DNA of 64,000 nucleotides from the NCBI RefSeq assembly GCF_002953935.1, contig NZ_CP026514.1, forward strand, positions 3,038,001-3,102,000. The letters are read 5' to 3'. The translations under genes and the position numbers were made by a program. Below are positions 9,714-19,934 of the stretch, one piece after another (position 1 is the stretch's first letter; every line of letters starts with the position of its first letter). The stretch is from Arthrobacter sp. PGP41. Its GTDB lineage: Bacteria; Actinomycetota; Actinomycetes; Actinomycetales; Micrococcaceae. The notes below the pieces were generated by a model. It saw nothing but the letters and a program-made list of their open reading frames with translations. It was not told the DNA's origin and made no database searches.

Positions 9714-10817
9714 TTACGCCGGAAGGGAAACCGAGGTGACCGGCATGGACGAGTCCGGGGCGAAGCGGATGCCGCTTGGTTCCACTCCCGCCATCACCAG
9801 CTGCGCGCCCAGTGCCGCCACCATGGCGCCGTTGTCCGTGCAGAGGTCCAGCGGCGGCACATGCAGCCTGATTCCGGCGGAGGCGCAGCGCTGGCCGGTG
9901 AGCTCGCGGAGCCTTGAGTTAGCCGCCACGCCGCCGCCCAGGAGCACGTCCTTGATGCCGTGCTCACGGCAGGCCAGCACGGCCTTGGAAGAGATGATGT
10001 CCACCACCGCCTCCTGGAAGGCGGCCGCAATGTCGGCCACGGGAATCACCTCCCCGCGCGCCTCGAACTGCTCCACGCAGCGGGCCACCGCCGTCTTGAG
10101 GCCGCTGAAGGACCAGTCATAACGGTGCGGGCCGGGCTCCTCGGCCGTTCCCATGTACTTGGGCTGGCTGAGGCCGCGGGGAAACCGGATTGTCTTCGGG
10201 TTACCGGTGCGGGCCACCTTGTCGATGGCCGGTCCGCCCGGATAGCCGAGGCCCAGGATGCGGGCCACCTTGTCATAGGCTTCGCCGGCGGCATCGTCGA
10301 TGGTGGAGCCGAGGAGCACCACGTCGTCGGTAATGCTGTTGATTTTCAGGATTTCAGTGTGGCCCCCGGAGACCAGCAGGGCGCCGAGGTTCTCCGGCAG
10401 CCGCGGCGCTGTGCTGCCGGCCCGGGCTGCGTTATTCCCGTCCAGCAAGCCCACTCCCACATGGGCCACCAGGTGGTTGATGGCGTACAGGGGCTTGCCG
10501 GTGGCCACCGCCAGCGCCTTGGCCGCGCAAACCCCCACCATGAGGGCTCCGGCCAGGCCAGGACCGGACGTGACGGCGATGGCGTCCACCTCGTCGAGGG
10601 TCACGCCGGCGTCGGAAAGCGCCTGCTCCAGGGTGGGAACAAAGGCATCGAGGTGGGCCCGGGAGGCGATCTCGGGGATGACGCCGCCGAACCGGACGTG
10701 CTCGTCCATGGAGGAGGACACGGTGTTGGTGAGCAGCGTTGTGCCGCGGACCACGCCGACGCCGGTCTCGTCGCAGGACGATTCGATGCCCAGCACCAGT
10801 GGCTGCAAGCGGTTCAT
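9714..10817 (-). CDS. tsaD: tRNA N6-threonylcarbamoyladenosine transferase TsaD
   Basis: A 367-residue TsaD/Kae1 protein that transfers threonylcarbamoyl to A37 of ANN-decoding tRNAs with TsaB and TsaE in the cytosol. Visible are [14 protein letters not shown] at the N-terminus, the metal-binding INHLVAHV histidines, [11 protein letters not shown] and the ASNAF-fold motif [18 protein letters not shown] at 10817 overlaps the rimI stop by 4 bp, showing translational coupling. It is last in the alr-tsaE-tsaB-rimI-tsaD operon. Confidence 0.97.
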   Translation of the reverse strand: MNRLQPLVLGIESSCDETGVGVVRGTTLLTNTVSSSMDEHVRFGGVIPEIASRAHLDAFVPTLEQALSDAGVTLDEVDAIAVTSGPGLAGALMVGVCAAKALAVATGKPLYAINHLVAHVGVGLLDGNNAARAGSTAPRLPENLGALLVSGGHTEILKINSITDDVVLLGSTIDDAAGEAYDKVARILGLGYPGGPAIDKVARTGNPKTIRFPRGLSQPKYMGTAEEPGPHRYDWSFSGLKTAVARCVEQFEARGEVIPVADIAAAFQEAVVDIISSKAVLACREHGIKDVLLGGGVAANSRLRELTGQRCASAGIRLHVPPLDLCTDNGAMVAALGAQLVMAGVEPSGIRFAPDSSMPVTSVSLPA

Positions 10818-11341
10818 GGCTGGCGTCCTTTCTCGGGATTCGCGTCTCCAGTGCCCGCCGCGGGGATTCCGGCGAGCTGGAGGCGCATGATGAGGGCGTC
10901 GGTGCCGTCGCGGTAATACCGGGGGCGGACGTGGATCTGTTCGAAGCCGAACCGGACATACAGCTGCTGCGCCCGCGGGTTGTCCGCCCGGACCTCCAGC
11001 AGGACGTCCGCCGCCTGCCTGCGCCGGGCTTCGTCGATGAGGCTGGTGAGCAGCGCGGTGCCGATGCCCCGGCCCTCATATTCAGGGACGACGGCGATGG
11101 TCTGGACATCCGCGATGGGCTCAATGCACATCAGGCCGGCGTAGCCCACGATGCCGTCGGTGCTTTGCGCCACCAGGTAACGGCGGGTTTCCGGCTGGGA
11201 CAGTTCGTCGAGGAACATCTGCAGGGGCCAGGCATCCACCGGGAAGAGCCGCTGTTCCAGGGCACTCACGGCGGGGACGTCGTCCAGGGTCATGTCGCGG
11301 ACAGTGACACCAAGGCTGCCGAATCCGGGCGTAACGCTCAC
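10814..11341 (-). CDS. rimI: Ribosomal protein S18-alanine N-acetyltransferase RimI
   Basis: A 175-residue GNAT acetyltransferase. The acetyl-CoA loop reads [15 protein letters not shown] and is followed by the usual helix; [16 protein letters not shown] is the RimI-type late motif. It acetylates the N-terminal alanine of ribosomal protein S18. The GTG start at 11341 overlaps the tsaB stop by 4 bp and its own stop overlaps tsaD by 4 bp. The position between tsaB and tsaD is the conserved actinobacterial arrangement and supports the call over a generic GNAT. Confidence 0.93.
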   Translation of the reverse strand: MSVTPGFGSLGVTVRDMTLDDVPAVSALEQRLFPVDAWPLQMFLDELSQPETRRYLVAQSTDGIVGYAGLMCIEPIADVQTIAVVPEYEGRGIGTALLTSLIDEARRRQAADVLLEVRADNPRAQQLYVRFGFEQIHVRPRYYRDGTDALIMRLQLAGIPAAGTGDANPEKGRQP

Positions 11342-12009
11342 AGGGCCCTCTTCCTCGGTCCGGGGACCTGGGCGTCGGACTCCCGGAGGTACAGGGGCGT
11401 GGAGTCGAGAAGTCCGTTGCCGGCCGCGAGCCTGGCCAGCGCGAACTGCCCCAGGTACAGGGCGTCCGGCTGTTCCTGCACGAAGTCGGGATGGACGTTC
11501 AGTACATCAGCGTAAAGGCCGGCGCCGGCACCGAAAGCGGGCAGGCGGGGCAGGTCGGCGGCGAAGCTGACATGCGGGCCGTCTTCCAGGACTGGAAGCT
11601 GGCCTTCCGTGAGGCTGTAGCGCGCCCAGTAGACCTCCTTGCGGCGCGCGTCGGTTGCCACGAGGAACTCGCTCACAGCCGCCGAGGATTCCGCCACTTC
11701 CAGGGCCACGGCATCCAGGCTCATCAGCCCGTGCAGGGGCTTGCCCCAGACAAAGGCCAGGGTCCTCGCCGTGGCGATTCCGGACCGCAGCCCCGTGAAA
11801 GGCCCGGGACCCACCCCCACCACCAGGGCGTCGATATCGTTTCCGGTAACGCCGGCGTCCGCGAGCATCTCTTCGATCCCCGGGGCAAGTACCTCGGCAT
11901 GGCTGCGGGTGTCCTCGGTGGAGAAGCTGGCGAGCACGCCTTCCGGCACATGGTCTGAAACCAGGGCGGCGCTGGCGACGGCGGAGGTATCAATGGCCAG
12001 GATCAGCAT
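11338..12009 (-). CDS. tsaB: tRNA threonylcarbamoyladenosine biosynthesis protein TsaB
   Basis: A 223-residue member of the ASKHA/M22 fold that scaffolds TsaD in t6A synthesis. The N-terminus LILAIDTSAVASAALV and VVGVGPGPFTGLRSGIATAR are hallmark segments. It lacks the metal-binding histidines of TsaD, as expected for the non-catalytic paralogue. ATG at 12009 shares one base with the tsaE stop (TGATG). Confidence 0.96.
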   Translation of the reverse strand: MLILAIDTSAVASAALVSDHVPEGVLASFSTEDTRSHAEVLAPGIEEMLADAGVTGNDIDALVVGVGPGPFTGLRSGIATARTLAFVWGKPLHGLMSLDAVALEVAESSAAVSEFLVATDARRKEVYWARYSLTEGQLPVLEDGPHVSFAADLPRLPAFGAGAGLYADVLNVHPDFVQEQPDALYLGQFALARLAAGNGLLDSTPLYLRESDAQVPGPRKRAL

Positions 12010-12590
12010 CAGCGGACGCCTTCGTTCACGGCGCCGAGTTCCGGCGCTTCAGGCCAGCGGGGACCGTACCCGCGGATGACGATGGTGCGGGGCTCGTCCG
12101 CGTCCTCTGTGTCGAAGTCCAGGCCGGCAGGGGGCAGCTCAGCGCCGAGCCCGATCGCCCGGTGCAGGTCGATCTCCAGCCTGCTTTCGCTGAGGTGCTC
12201 CACCCGCTTCTTGCCCCACTCCACCACCGTGACGGAGGAGTCCATGGTGTTTTCAAGGTCGATGTCGTCAATCTCGGCTGCTGACCCCAGCCGGTAGGCA
12301 TCCACATGGACCAGGTCCGGGCCGCCGGGCCGTGGGCCCTCCGGCAGGTTGGGGTGGATGCGGACCAGGACGAACGTGGGGGAAATGACGCCCTCCCGGA
12401 CGCCCAGCCCCTCTCCCAGCCCCTGGGTGAATGTGGTCTTTCCGGCACCCAACTCACCGCTCAGCACCAGCAGGTCCCCGGCCTCCAGGACCGCAGCCAG
12501 GCGGACGGCGAGCGCATGGGTCTGTTCCGCCGTCGTCGCGGTGAGGGTTTCTTCCCAGTTGGGCAGGGCAGCTTGGCCGTTAGTAATCAC
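12009..12590 (-). CDS. tsaE: tRNA threonylcarbamoyladenosine biosynthesis ATPase TsaE
   Basis: A 193-residue P-loop ATPase that drives turnover of the TsaBD complex. The Walker A motif is GELGAGKTTFTQG and the family segment SPTFVLVRIH follows. I place the start at GTG 12590 rather than further upstream because it overlaps the alr stop by 4 bp (GTGA), like the other junctions of this operon. The usual family length is near 150-160; the extra residues are mainly a C-terminal extension with a proline-rich insertion after the Walker region. Confidence 0.93.
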   Translation of the reverse strand: MITNGQAALPNWEETLTATTAEQTHALAVRLAAVLEAGDLLVLSGELGAGKTTFTQGLGEGLGVREGVISPTFVLVRIHPNLPEGPRPGGPDLVHVDAYRLGSAAEIDDIDLENTMDSSVTVVEWGKKRVEHLSESRLEIDLHRAIGLGAELPPAGLDFDTEDADEPRTIVIRGYGPRWPEAPELGAVNEGVR

Positions 12591-13807
12591 GGGAGCTTCT
12601 CCTGGCTGGACACGGAGCCCGGGCCCCCTTCGTTGACGAAGCAACGCGGCACCCTGGGGCTGATCCTGGTGACGATCTCATAGTTGATGGTTCCGGCCGC
12701 CCGCGCCCAGTCATCGGCGGTGGGTCCGCCGTCCGCGCCGTCGCCGAAGAGTTCCGCCTCCGCACCGAGCAGGTCCGCACCGGCGGGGCCGGCGTCGCCC
12801 ATGTCGATGACCATCTGGTCCATCGCGATCCGGCCCACCACGGGATATGTCGTCCCTGCCACCCGGACCGGGCCGCCGGTAGCGACGCGCGGAACGCCGT
12901 CGGCATAACCCATCGGTATCAGGCCCAGCGTGCTGGGGCCGCTGGTGTGGTAGCGGAGGCCGTAGGAGACGCCCTGGCCGTCCGGGACGTCCTTGCACTG
13001 CGAGACCAGGGTCCGCAGGGTCATCGCCGGGCGCAGTCCCAGCTCGGCGGAGGTCTGCCCGCTGAAAGGCGAGAGACCGTAAATTCCGAGGCCCACCCGG
13101 ACCAGGTCAAAGTGGGTGTCCGGCCGGGAGAGCGTGGCAGGGGTATTGGCAAGGTGCCGGACCTCCGGGTCCACCCCGGCGTCCTCCGCAACGGCAAGGA
13201 CCTCCCGGAATGTGGCCAGCTGCTGGTCTGTTTCGGGGCGCTCAGGCTCATCGGCGACCGCAAGATGGGAGAAGATCCCCACTACGCGCAGCAGGCCCTG
13301 GTCCTGGTACTCCATTGCCTCTCCCACCAACTGGTCCCAGGTGTCCAGGGCGGCTCCGTTCCGGCCCAGGCCGGTGTCCACTTTCAGGTGGATGCGGGCG
13401 GGGCGCTCCTGGTCCCGGGCCGCGGCAACGATGCTGTCCAGCTCCCAGCCCGAGCAGCCAATGTCGACGCCGGCCGCCACGGCAGCGCCGAAGTTGCTTT
13501 CCGTGGTGTGCAGCCAGGCGAGCAATGGCGCGTCGATACCGGCAGCGCGCAGCGCCAGGGCCTCCGAAATGTGGGCCACGCCCAACCAGGCCGCACCTGC
13601 CTCCAGGGCTGCCCGCGCCACGGGAACCGCACCGTGCCCGTACGCATCAGCCTTGACCACGGCCATGACTTTCGCCGGGGAGGCGGCGGCGGCCAGGCGC
13701 CGGACGTTGTGCCGGATGGCGTCGAGGTCGATCACGGCGGACCGTTCATATCGGGGGCCGGGCCCCGGGGCAGCACTGAATTCTCCGGTTGTTGCGGGGT
13801 AAGTCAC
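12587..13807 (-). CDS. alr: Alanine racemase
   Basis: A 406-residue PLP-dependent racemase that makes D-alanine for peptidoglycan. The PLP lysine lies in VMAVVKADAYGHGAV (K52), and the second catalytic residue is the tyrosine in GVSYGLRYHT. A beta-domain ending in VTRISPRVPRCFV is complete. It is the first gene of a run of overlapping genes into the t6A set, a conserved actinobacterial neighbourhood. The 41-bp gap to the upstream PfkB gene leaves room for a promoter, though co-transcription is possible. Confidence 0.96.
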   Translation of the reverse strand: MTYPATTGEFSAAPGPGPRYERSAVIDLDAIRHNVRRLAAAASPAKVMAVVKADAYGHGAVPVARAALEAGAAWLGVAHISEALALRAAGIDAPLLAWLHTTESNFGAAVAAGVDIGCSGWELDSIVAAARDQERPARIHLKVDTGLGRNGAALDTWDQLVGEAMEYQDQGLLRVVGIFSHLAVADEPERPETDQQLATFREVLAVAEDAGVDPEVRHLANTPATLSRPDTHFDLVRVGLGIYGLSPFSGQTSAELGLRPAMTLRTLVSQCKDVPDGQGVSYGLRYHTSGPSTLGLIPMGYADGVPRVATGGPVRVAGTTYPVVGRIAMDQMVIDMGDAGPAGADLLGAEAELFGDGADGGPTADDWARAAGTINYEIVTRISPRVPRCFVNEGGPGSVSSQEKLP

Positions 13808-13848
13808 CCTAGTGATTCTAGTGCTGGCGCTTCAGGCCGAATAATCCG

Positions 13849-14940
13849 TCAGGCGTCCGAGAGGTGGGCGATGGTTGCCGAAGCCCTACGCTGGGCGGCG
13901 AGCGGGACGTCCTGGATGATATCGGCGAGGAAGCCAAAACGCCGCAGCCATTGGCTTGTCTGGCGCTCGGGACGGGCGTTTGCGCGCTTCCACCAGTCGG
14001 CAATATCGCCCCAGCCGGGGGCGGCCAACGATCCGCCCACCTCCTGCACCGCCAGCGAGGCGCAGAGGTTGGCAAAACGCAGCCTGTTGCCCAGCGGCCA
14101 GCCTGCCAGGCTGCCGACGATAAACGCGGCGTCGAAACAGTCTCCCGCGCCCGTGGGATCGTATGCCTTGACCGGAAGCGACGGCACCCATTCCTCCTCC
14201 CCCGTTTCGGAGTCCACGGCCATGGCGCCCTGCGCCCCGAGCGTTACCACCGCTACGGGGACCCGGTCCGCCAGGGCATAGAGGGCGGTCCAGGGATCAT
14301 CCTTCCCGGTGAAGGCCATGGCCTCGCGCTGGTTGGGGAGGAAGGCGTGGAAGTATTGCAGGTTGTCCAGCCGGGCAGGCGCCCATTCTCCGCTGGGGTC
14401 CCAACCGACGTCGCCGAACAGCTTGACCCCCGCGTGGTGCGCTGCCTTGGCCCACGGCTCAATCTCCCTGCCCACTTCCGCGATGCCTGCGAGGGCGGGC
14501 GGCGGGTCCCCGATCAGCTCTGAGGAGGTGATGGGCGCGGCGTGGCCGTGGGTCACCATCGACCGGTCCTTCTCCACGCACAGGGAGACCGTCACGGGTG
14601 AGTGCCAGCCCGGCACTTTTCGCGACAAGGAGAGGTCCACGTGCTCCTGCCCGGACAGGATCTTCCAGTTGAAGTCTCCGTAGCCGTCGTCCCCAAACGC
14701 GGCGGCCAGTCCTGTCTTCAGCCCCAGCCGCGCCGCGGCGATGGCCTGGTTGGCAACCCCGCCGGGGCAGCTGCCCATGCCGTCGCTCCAGATTTCGGTG
14801 CCGGGCTCCGGCGCGTGCGGAAGGCCTGTGAAAATGATGTCCTGGAAAACTGTTCCGGCCAACAGCACATCGAATCCGGGGGTTGAGGGCGGGCGGACAG
14901 CTGCCAGGGGGTCGAAAGGGCGGGCTGGGATCGCGTCCAT
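13849..14940 (-). CDS. PfkB-family carbohydrate kinase
   Basis: A 363-residue ribokinase-like sugar kinase. PfkB signature 2 is present as YDPTGAGDCFDAAF with the catalytic aspartate; the N-terminal glycine pair motif GSCPGGVANQAIAAARLG binds the sugar. The protein phosphorylates a sugar or nucleoside with ATP, but the exact substrate is not readable. It diverges from a GH4 phospho-glucosidase 69 bp away. A shared regulatory region and a joint role in carbohydrate use are plausible. The tail after about residue 310, rich in Trp/Arg, is longer than in ribokinase. Confidence 0.88.
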   Translation of the reverse strand: MDAIPARPFDPLAAVRPPSTPGFDVLLAGTVFQDIIFTGLPHAPEPGTEIWSDGMGSCPGGVANQAIAAARLGLKTGLAAAFGDDGYGDFNWKILSGQEHVDLSLSRKVPGWHSPVTVSLCVEKDRSMVTHGHAAPITSSELIGDPPPALAGIAEVGREIEPWAKAAHHAGVKLFGDVGWDPSGEWAPARLDNLQYFHAFLPNQREAMAFTGKDDPWTALYALADRVPVAVVTLGAQGAMAVDSETGEEEWVPSLPVKAYDPTGAGDCFDAAFIVGSLAGWPLGNRLRFANLCASLAVQEVGGSLAAPGWGDIADWWKRANARPERQTSQWLRRFGFLADIIQDVPLAAQRRASATIAHLSDA

Positions 14941-15009
14941 GTCCGCACACTACGCCCTGCCGCAGACATCCGGTAGGGGCCTGCCGGGCGCGGGCCTAGA
15001 CTGCTGGTT

Positions 15010-16470
15010 ATGCGGCTTCTTATTGCCGGCGGCGGGGGTTTCCGGGTGCCGCTGATATACCGGGCACTGGCCTCCGGCCGCTTCGCCGGGATGGTCAGCG
15101 ACCTCGTGCTGTACGACGTCGACCCCGCCCGCCTCGAGGCAATCACCGCTGTTCTCCGCAGCATGCCGGAAGCGCCCGGTGCACGCCTTCCCATCCATTC
15201 CACCACTGACCTTCCGGAGGCGCTGGCAGGTGCCGGAATGGTGTTCGCCGCGATCCGGCCCGGCGGGACGGCAGGACGGGTGGCGGACGAAAAAGTGGCT
15301 CAGGACCTTGGCCTGCTGGGGCAGGAAACGACCGGCCCAGGCGGGATTTCCTACGCCCTGCGGACCATCCCGCACATGCTCCGCCTTGCCCTGCTGATGA
15401 GGGTGCATTGCCCGGATGCCTGGCTGATCAACTTCACCAACCCCGCGGGCATGGTCACGGAGGCGCTGCTGCCCGTGCTGGGCCGGAAGGTGATCGGCAT
15501 CTGCGACTCCGCAGGGGCCCTGGTGCAGCGGGCTGCGCGGGCGGCGGGCGCGGCGCTTCCGGAAGGAAGGCTCGACGGCGTGGGCTACTACGGGCTCAAC
15601 CACCTGGGCTGGCTCTACCGGCTGGAGTCCGGCGGGCGGGACCTGCTGCCGGAGCTGCTCCGGAACCCGCGTGTGCTGGGCTCCTTCGAGGAGGGCCGGC
15701 TTTTCCCGCAGCCGTTCCTTGCCGGCCTTGGAGCGCTGCCCAACGAATACCTGTATTACTACTACCGGCAGGATGCTGCGCGGACGGCGATGCGCGCCAT
15801 GGCCCGGACCCGCGGAGAATCCATCCACAGCCAGCAGCAGGAGCTCTATCCACGGCTGGCCGCGGCGGGCGCCGATGCCTTCCGGCTGTGGCAAGAGGCG
15901 CGCCGGTCCCGCGAGGAGGGCTACCTGGCGGAGGCCCGCAGTGAAGGCGGGCAGCGGGAGGAGTCCGATCTGGCGGGCGGCGGCTACGAGCAGGTTGCCC
16001 TCGCCGCGATGCATGCCCTGTCAGGAGGAGGCGGCACTCAGCTGATCCTCAACACCCGCAACTCCCTCCCCGGCGGGCAGGACACCGCCGGGCCAGCCAC
16101 CGCCGGGCCAGCCACCGCAGGAACAGGCACCGCCGGGCCAACCACCGCTCAGCCAGCCGCCCCGGAACCGGCGATTCCCGGACTGCCGGCGGACGCCGTC
16201 GTCGAAGTTCCCTGCACGGTGACCAAGGACGGCGCGGTACCGCTGGCCCAGCAGGCTCCCCCGGAGCCGCAGCTGGCACTCCTCCGGCGGGTGAAGGAGG
16301 TGGAGCGGCTGACGGTGCGGGCGGCCGCGGACGGTGACCGGGACGCGGCCCTCGAAGCGTTTACGCACCACCCACTGGTGGATTCCCGGGAGCTAGGCGT
16401 GCAACTGCTGGCGGGCTACGAGCGGGAGTTCCCTGCGCTCGCGGACCTGTGGCGCCGTGGCGGGCACTAA
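15010..16470 (+). CDS. 6-phospho-beta-glucosidase, glycoside hydrolase family 4
   Basis: A 486-residue GH4 enzyme, which cleaves phosphorylated beta-glucosides by an NAD-dependent redox mechanism. The N-terminus LLIAGGGGFRVPLIYRAL is the Rossmann start. NFTNPAGMVTEALL, IGICDSAGALVQRA and YYGLNHLGWLYRL carry the metal and substrate residues. The C-terminal domain is interrupted by a Thr/Ala/Gly/Pro-rich stretch of about 35 residues encoded by a 15-bp tandem repeat (16081-16170). The core resumes at VVEVPCTVTKDGAVPLAQQ. The frame is intact. No PTS gene is nearby, so how the sugar is phosphorylated is unclear; the neighbouring PfkB kinase is a candidate only by context. Confidence 0.9.
   Translation: MRLLIAGGGGFRVPLIYRALASGRFAGMVSDLVLYDVDPARLEAITAVLRSMPEAPGARLPIHSTTDLPEALAGAGMVFAAIRPGGTAGRVADEKVAQDLGLLGQETTGPGGISYALRTIPHMLRLALLMRVHCPDAWLINFTNPAGMVTEALLPVLGRKVIGICDSAGALVQRAARAAGAALPEGRLDGVGYYGLNHLGWLYRLESGGRDLLPELLRNPRVLGSFEEGRLFPQPFLAGLGALPNEYLYYYYRQDAARTAMRAMARTRGESIHSQQQELYPRLAAAGADAFRLWQEARRSREEGYLAEARSEGGQREESDLAGGGYEQVALAAMHALSGGGGTQLILNTRNSLPGGQDTAGPATAGPATAGTGTAGPTTAQPAAPEPAIPGLPADAVVEVPCTVTKDGAVPLAQQAPPEPQLALLRRVKEVERLTVRAAADGDRDAALEAFTHHPLVDSRELGVQLLAGYEREFPALADLWRRGGH
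16081..16170. repeat. 15-bp tandem repeat (about six units) inside the GH4 gene
   Basis: Six consecutive 15-base units resemble GCCACCGCCGGGCCA. The first four are close copies and the last two are diverged. They encode Thr-Ala-Gly-Pro-Ala-like pentapeptides. The array keeps frame, so copy-number change would lengthen or shorten a flexible insertion rather than destroy the gene. Confidence 0.88.
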
Positions 16471-16545
16471 GGGAGGAGTAGTGTTTTATCGGATGCGCAC
16501 ACTACCGGCGCTGCCAGGACACGCCGGTGGCCGGAAGGAGGTCCC

Positions 16546-17811
16546 ATGGCACTGATCCGCAGGGTCGCTTTGCTCTCCCTCCACACCTCCCCCATGGAGC
16601 AGCCGGGCGCCGGCGACGCCGGCGGGATGAACGTCTACATCCGCGAACTCGCGTCCGCATTGGCCGAGGCAGGAGTTGAGGTGGAGATCTTCACCAGGTC
16701 CACCTCGACCCACCAGCCCGCCGTCGAGCATCCCGATCCCGGCGTCTGCGTCCATAACGTCCTGGCCGGGCCCCTTAAGAAGATTCCCAAGGAAGAGCTT
16801 CCGGGCCTGCTGCACAGCATGGTTGCCGAGATCGAGCAGATCCGCCGCCGCCAGCCGCACGGGCGCTACGACGTGATCCATTCGCACTACTGGGTCTCCG
16901 GAATCGCAGGGCTGGAGCTGTCCGAACTCTGGGGCGTGCCGTTGGTCCACACCATGCACACCATGGCCAAGGTCAAGAACCTGCTGCTGGAATCGGGCGA
17001 GCAGCCGGAGCCGCGGCGGCGGGAGCTGGGCGAACACCGGATCGTGGACGGCGCGGCCCGGCTGATTGCCAATACCAGCGCCGAGGCCGCCGAACTGGTT
17101 TCCCATTACGGTGCCACGTACGAGCGGATCGACATTGCCCCGCCCGGCGTGGACCTCAGCACCTTCACGCCTGCCTTCCGGGCACGGTCCCGGGCGGAAC
17201 GGGGCATCCGTCCCGGGACGTTTCACCTCGTTTTCGCCGGCCGCATCCAGCGGCTGAAGGGGCCCCAGGTCCTGGTCAGGGCCGCCGCGCTGCTCCGGCA
17301 GCGCCGCCCGGACATCGACCTCCAGGTCACCATCCTTGGCTCGCTGAGCGGTAACAAGGAATTCAACCTCCGCCGCCTGGTCTCCGAGGCGGCCATGGAC
17401 GACGTCGTCACGCAGCTTCCGCCGGTCAAGGCACCGGAGCTTGCGGCGTGGTTCAGGGCGGCGGACGTAGTGGTGATGCCTTCCTTCAGCGAGTCTTTCG
17501 GGTTGGTGGCGCTCGAAGCGCAGGCCTGCGGAACCCCGGTTGTGGCCACGCGCGTGGGCGGGCTGTCGCGCGCGATCTTCCACGGCAGGACCGGACTGCT
17601 GGTGGACGGGCACCACGCCGCCGACTGGGCGGACGCACTTGAGGCCCTTTATGACGATCCCGCTACCCGCGAGGACATGGGGCGGGCCGCCGGCATCCGC
17701 GCCCAGAACTCCGGATGGGCCCGCACCGCCGCCATCACGCTCGAAAGCTACCATGCCGCCGTCGACCGTTACTCGGGGAGCAGGCTCGTGCAGGCCTTTC
17801 CGGCCTCATGA
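16546..17811 (+). CDS. mshA: D-inositol-3-phosphate glycosyltransferase (MshA type)
   Basis: A 421-residue GT4-family (GT-B fold) glycosyltransferase. The N-terminus carries [20 protein letters not shown], the segment typical of Msh[18 protein letters not shown] and the C-terminal [20 protein letters not shown] supply nucleotide-sugar binding residues, including the EX7E-like glutamates. MshA joins GlcNAc to inositol-3-phosphate, the first step of mycothiol synthesis. The ATG is preceded by GGAAGGAGGTCCC, an excellent ribosome binding site. The inositol-3-phosphate synthase gene lies 2.2 kb downstream, which supports the role. Confidence 0.9.
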   Translation: MALIRRVALLSLHTSPMEQPGAGDAGGMNVYIRELASALAEAGVEVEIFTRSTSTHQPAVEHPDPGVCVHNVLAGPLKKIPKEELPGLLHSMVAEIEQIRRRQPHGRYDVIHSHYWVSGIAGLELSELWGVPLVHTMHTMAKVKNLLLESGEQPEPRRRELGEHRIVDGAARLIANTSAEAAELVSHYGATYERIDIAPPGVDLSTFTPAFRARSRAERGIRPGTFHLVFAGRIQRLKGPQVLVRAAALLRQRRPDIDLQVTILGSLSGNKEFNLRRLVSEAAMDDVVTQLPPVKAPELAAWFRAADVVVMPSFSESFGLVALEAQACGTPVVATRVGGLSRAIFHGRTGLLVDGHHAADWADALEALYDDPATREDMGRAAGIRAQNSGWARTAAITLESYHAAVDRYSGSRLVQAFPAS

Positions 17812-17863
17812 CCGCGCCCTCCACGGAAACCGAAACCCCACCGGCCCCGCCGAACAAAGGACA

Positions 17864-19543
17864 ATGATGCCTTCCACCCCAAGTGACCTGGAGATCGCCA
17901 GGACGGCACGGATCCGGCCCATCGAGGATATCGCCGCGGCTGCCGGCATCAACGCTGACGCCCTGGAGCAGTACGGGCGCTACAAGGCGAAGATCGACCC
18001 CGCGCGGCTGCAGGCTCCGGCCCCTGCCGGGAAGGTGGTGCTGGTCTCCGCGATGTCACCCACCCCCGCCGGGGAGGGGAAGTCCACCACCACGGTGGGG
18101 CTCGCGGATTCCCTGGCCCGGGCGGGGCACAAGGTGATGATTGCGCTCCGTGAGCCGTCGCTGGGACCCGTCCTGGGCATGAAGGGCGGCGCCACCGGCG
18201 GCGGTTACTCCCAGGTGCTGCCGATGGACGAAATCAACCTCCACTTCACCGGCGATTTCCATGCAGTGACAGCTGCCAACAATGCCCTGATGGCGCTGGT
18301 GGACAACCACATCTACCAGGGCAACGAGCTCAACATCGACCCCCGGCGCATGACATTCAAACGGGTCCTGGACATGAATGACCGCGCCCTGCGGGAAGTT
18401 GTCATCGGGCTGGGCGGGCCCACCCAGGGGATTCCGCGCCAGGACGGGTTCGATATCACTGTTGCATCCGAAATCATGGCGGTGTTCTGCCTGGCCACGG
18501 ACCTGGCAGACCTCCGGTCCCGGCTGGGCCGGATCACGTTCGGCTACACCTTTGACCGCTCCCCCGTCACGGTTGCGGACCTGGGCGTGCAGGGCGCGCT
18601 GACGCTGCTGCTGAAGGAAGCCATCAAGCCCAACCTGGTGCAGACCATCGCCGGCACCCCCGCCCTGGTCCACGGCGGTCCGTTCGCCAACATCGCCCAC
18701 GGCTGCAACTCGCTGATTGCCACCCAGACGGCCCGGCGCCTGGCGGACATCGTGGTCACCGAGGCAGGTTTCGGCGCCGACCTTGGTGCCGAGAAATTCA
18801 TGGACATCAAGGCACGGACCGGTGGCCTGGCGCCCTCGGCAGTTGTGGTGGTGGCAACCGTGCGGGCTTTGAAGATGCAGGGCGGTGTTGCCAAGGACAA
18901 GCTCACGGAACCGGACATCGCCGCCCTTGAGGCGGGCGTGGCCAACCTGCGCAGGCACGTCCGGAACGTGGAGAAGTTCGGGGTTCCACCCGTGGTGGCC
19001 ATCAACAGGTTTGCGTCCGATTCGGCCGGGGAACTTGACTGGCTGCTGGCGTGGTGCGCTGCGGAGGGCGTACCGGCCGCCGTAGCCGACGTGTGGGGGC
19101 ACGGCGGCGGCGGCGACGGCGGTGACGAACTTGCCGCCCTCGTGGCCCGGGTGGCTGCCCGGCCCAACAGCTTCCGGCACCTGTACCCCCTGGAACTGCC
19201 GGTGGAGGACAAAATACGGACCATCGCCCAGGAGATCTACGGGGCTGACGGCGTGGATTTCTCCGTTCCTGCCCTGAAGCGGCTGGCGGACATCGAGCGG
19301 AACGGATGGGGCGGGCTGCCGGTGTGCATGGCCAAGACCCAGTACTCCTTTACGGACGACGCCTCCCGCCTCGGAGCGCCCAAGGGCTTCACCATCCACG
19401 TGCGGGACCTCCTGCCCAAGACCGGTGCGGGGTTCATCGTCGCGCTGACCGGAGCGGTGATGACAATGCCCGGCCTGCCTGCCGCGCCGGCTGCCATGAG
19501 GATGGACGTGGACGCCGACGGCAACCCCGTGGGCCTCGCCTAG
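17864..19543 (+). CDS. fhs: Formate--tetrahydrofolate ligase
   Basis: A 559-residue FTHFS that makes 10-formyl-tetrahydrofolate from formate, THF and ATP. The ATP loop is [16 protein letters not shown], and [16 protein letters not shown] and [12 protein letters not shown] are family hallmarks. The length is normal. I start it at the ATG at 17864; a second ATG follows at once at 17867. Upstream in-frame sequence belongs to the mshA region. It starts 52 bp after mshA. Its stop lies seven bases before the 32-bp repeat cassette. Confidence 0.95.
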   Translation: MMPSTPSDLEIARTARIRPIEDIAAAAGINADALEQYGRYKAKIDPARLQAPAPAGKVVLVSAMSPTPAGEGKSTTTVGLADSLARAGHKVMIALREPSLGPVLGMKGGATGGGYSQVLPMDEINLHFTGDFHAVTAANNALMALVDNHIYQGNELNIDPRRMTFKRVLDMNDRALREVVIGLGGPTQGIPRQDGFDITVASEIMAVFCLATDLADLRSRLGRITFGYTFDRSPVTVADLGVQGALTLLLKEAIKPNLVQTIAGTPALVHGGPFANIAHGCNSLIATQTARRLADIVVTEAGFGADLGAEKFMDIKARTGGLAPSAVVVVATVRALKMQGGVAKDKLTEPDIAALEAGVANLRRHVRNVEKFGVPPVVAINRFASDSAGELDWLLAWCAAEGVPAAVADVWGHGGGGDGGDELAALVARVAARPNSFRHLYPLELPVEDKIRTIAQEIYGADGVDFSVPALKRLADIERNGWGGLPVCMAKTQYSFTDDASRLGAPKGFTIHVRDLLPKTGAGFIVALTGAVMTMPGLPAAPAAMRMDVDADGNPVGLA

Positions 19544-19549
19544 CGCACC

Positions 19550-19660
19550 CTCTCTCACTTAATGTGCGCTTTCCTGCGATCCTCTCTCACTTAATGTTGG
19601 CTTTTTACAGACGCTCTCTCACTTAACGTGGGTTTTCCGGCGATCCCCTCGCACTTCTGC
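19550..19660. repeat. Left array of 32-bp direct repeats (four units)
   Basis: Units start at 19550, 19582, 19614 and 19646, exactly 32 bp apart. Each begins CTCTCTCACTTAATGT or a variant (AACGT in unit 3; the fourth, CCCTCGCACTT, is decayed). A looser second half with TTTTCCGGCGATC-like sequence follows. The array starts seven bases after the fhs stop codon. The same unit occurs in inverted orientation at 19935-20012. Confidence 0.93.
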
Positions 19661-19934
19661 TGAGCCGGGGACTCTTGAGGCCGCCGCTTGGCGGTAAGAA
19701 CGGTACGCGCAGCTGGCCTGTCCGGCGTCCCGCTTCAGCGAAACGAAGATCACTGCCGTGCTCGCCGGACCCGACATTGCCGCGACGACCGCGCCGGAGA
19801 GCACCGACAGGCTCATACTCACTGCCGCCGTCGGCATGCATATGCAAAGCCAGCTTCTGCTCAATCTACTGGCACTCGCAGGCCAGCCACGCCATCCGCC
19901 AATACCAGGGTTAAAGCGCGGCGCTCCCGCACCG
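19661..19934. other. Core of repeat-bounded cassette, no confident gene
   Basis: About 275 bp between the two inverted repeat arrays. Short open frames exist on both strands. One on the plus strand (GTG at 19758) contains STDRLILTAAVGMHMQSQ, and one on the minus strand has a hydrophobic SLSVLSGAVVAAMSG stretch. None has a clear ribosome binding site, a recognised domain or a complete plausible protein. It could be the remnant cargo of a mobile element or noncoding. Confidence 0.6.

Noticed and set aside
18056..19558. 500-residue open frame opposite fhs
   Set aside because: It is a shadow of formate-THF ligase and has no recognisable domain.
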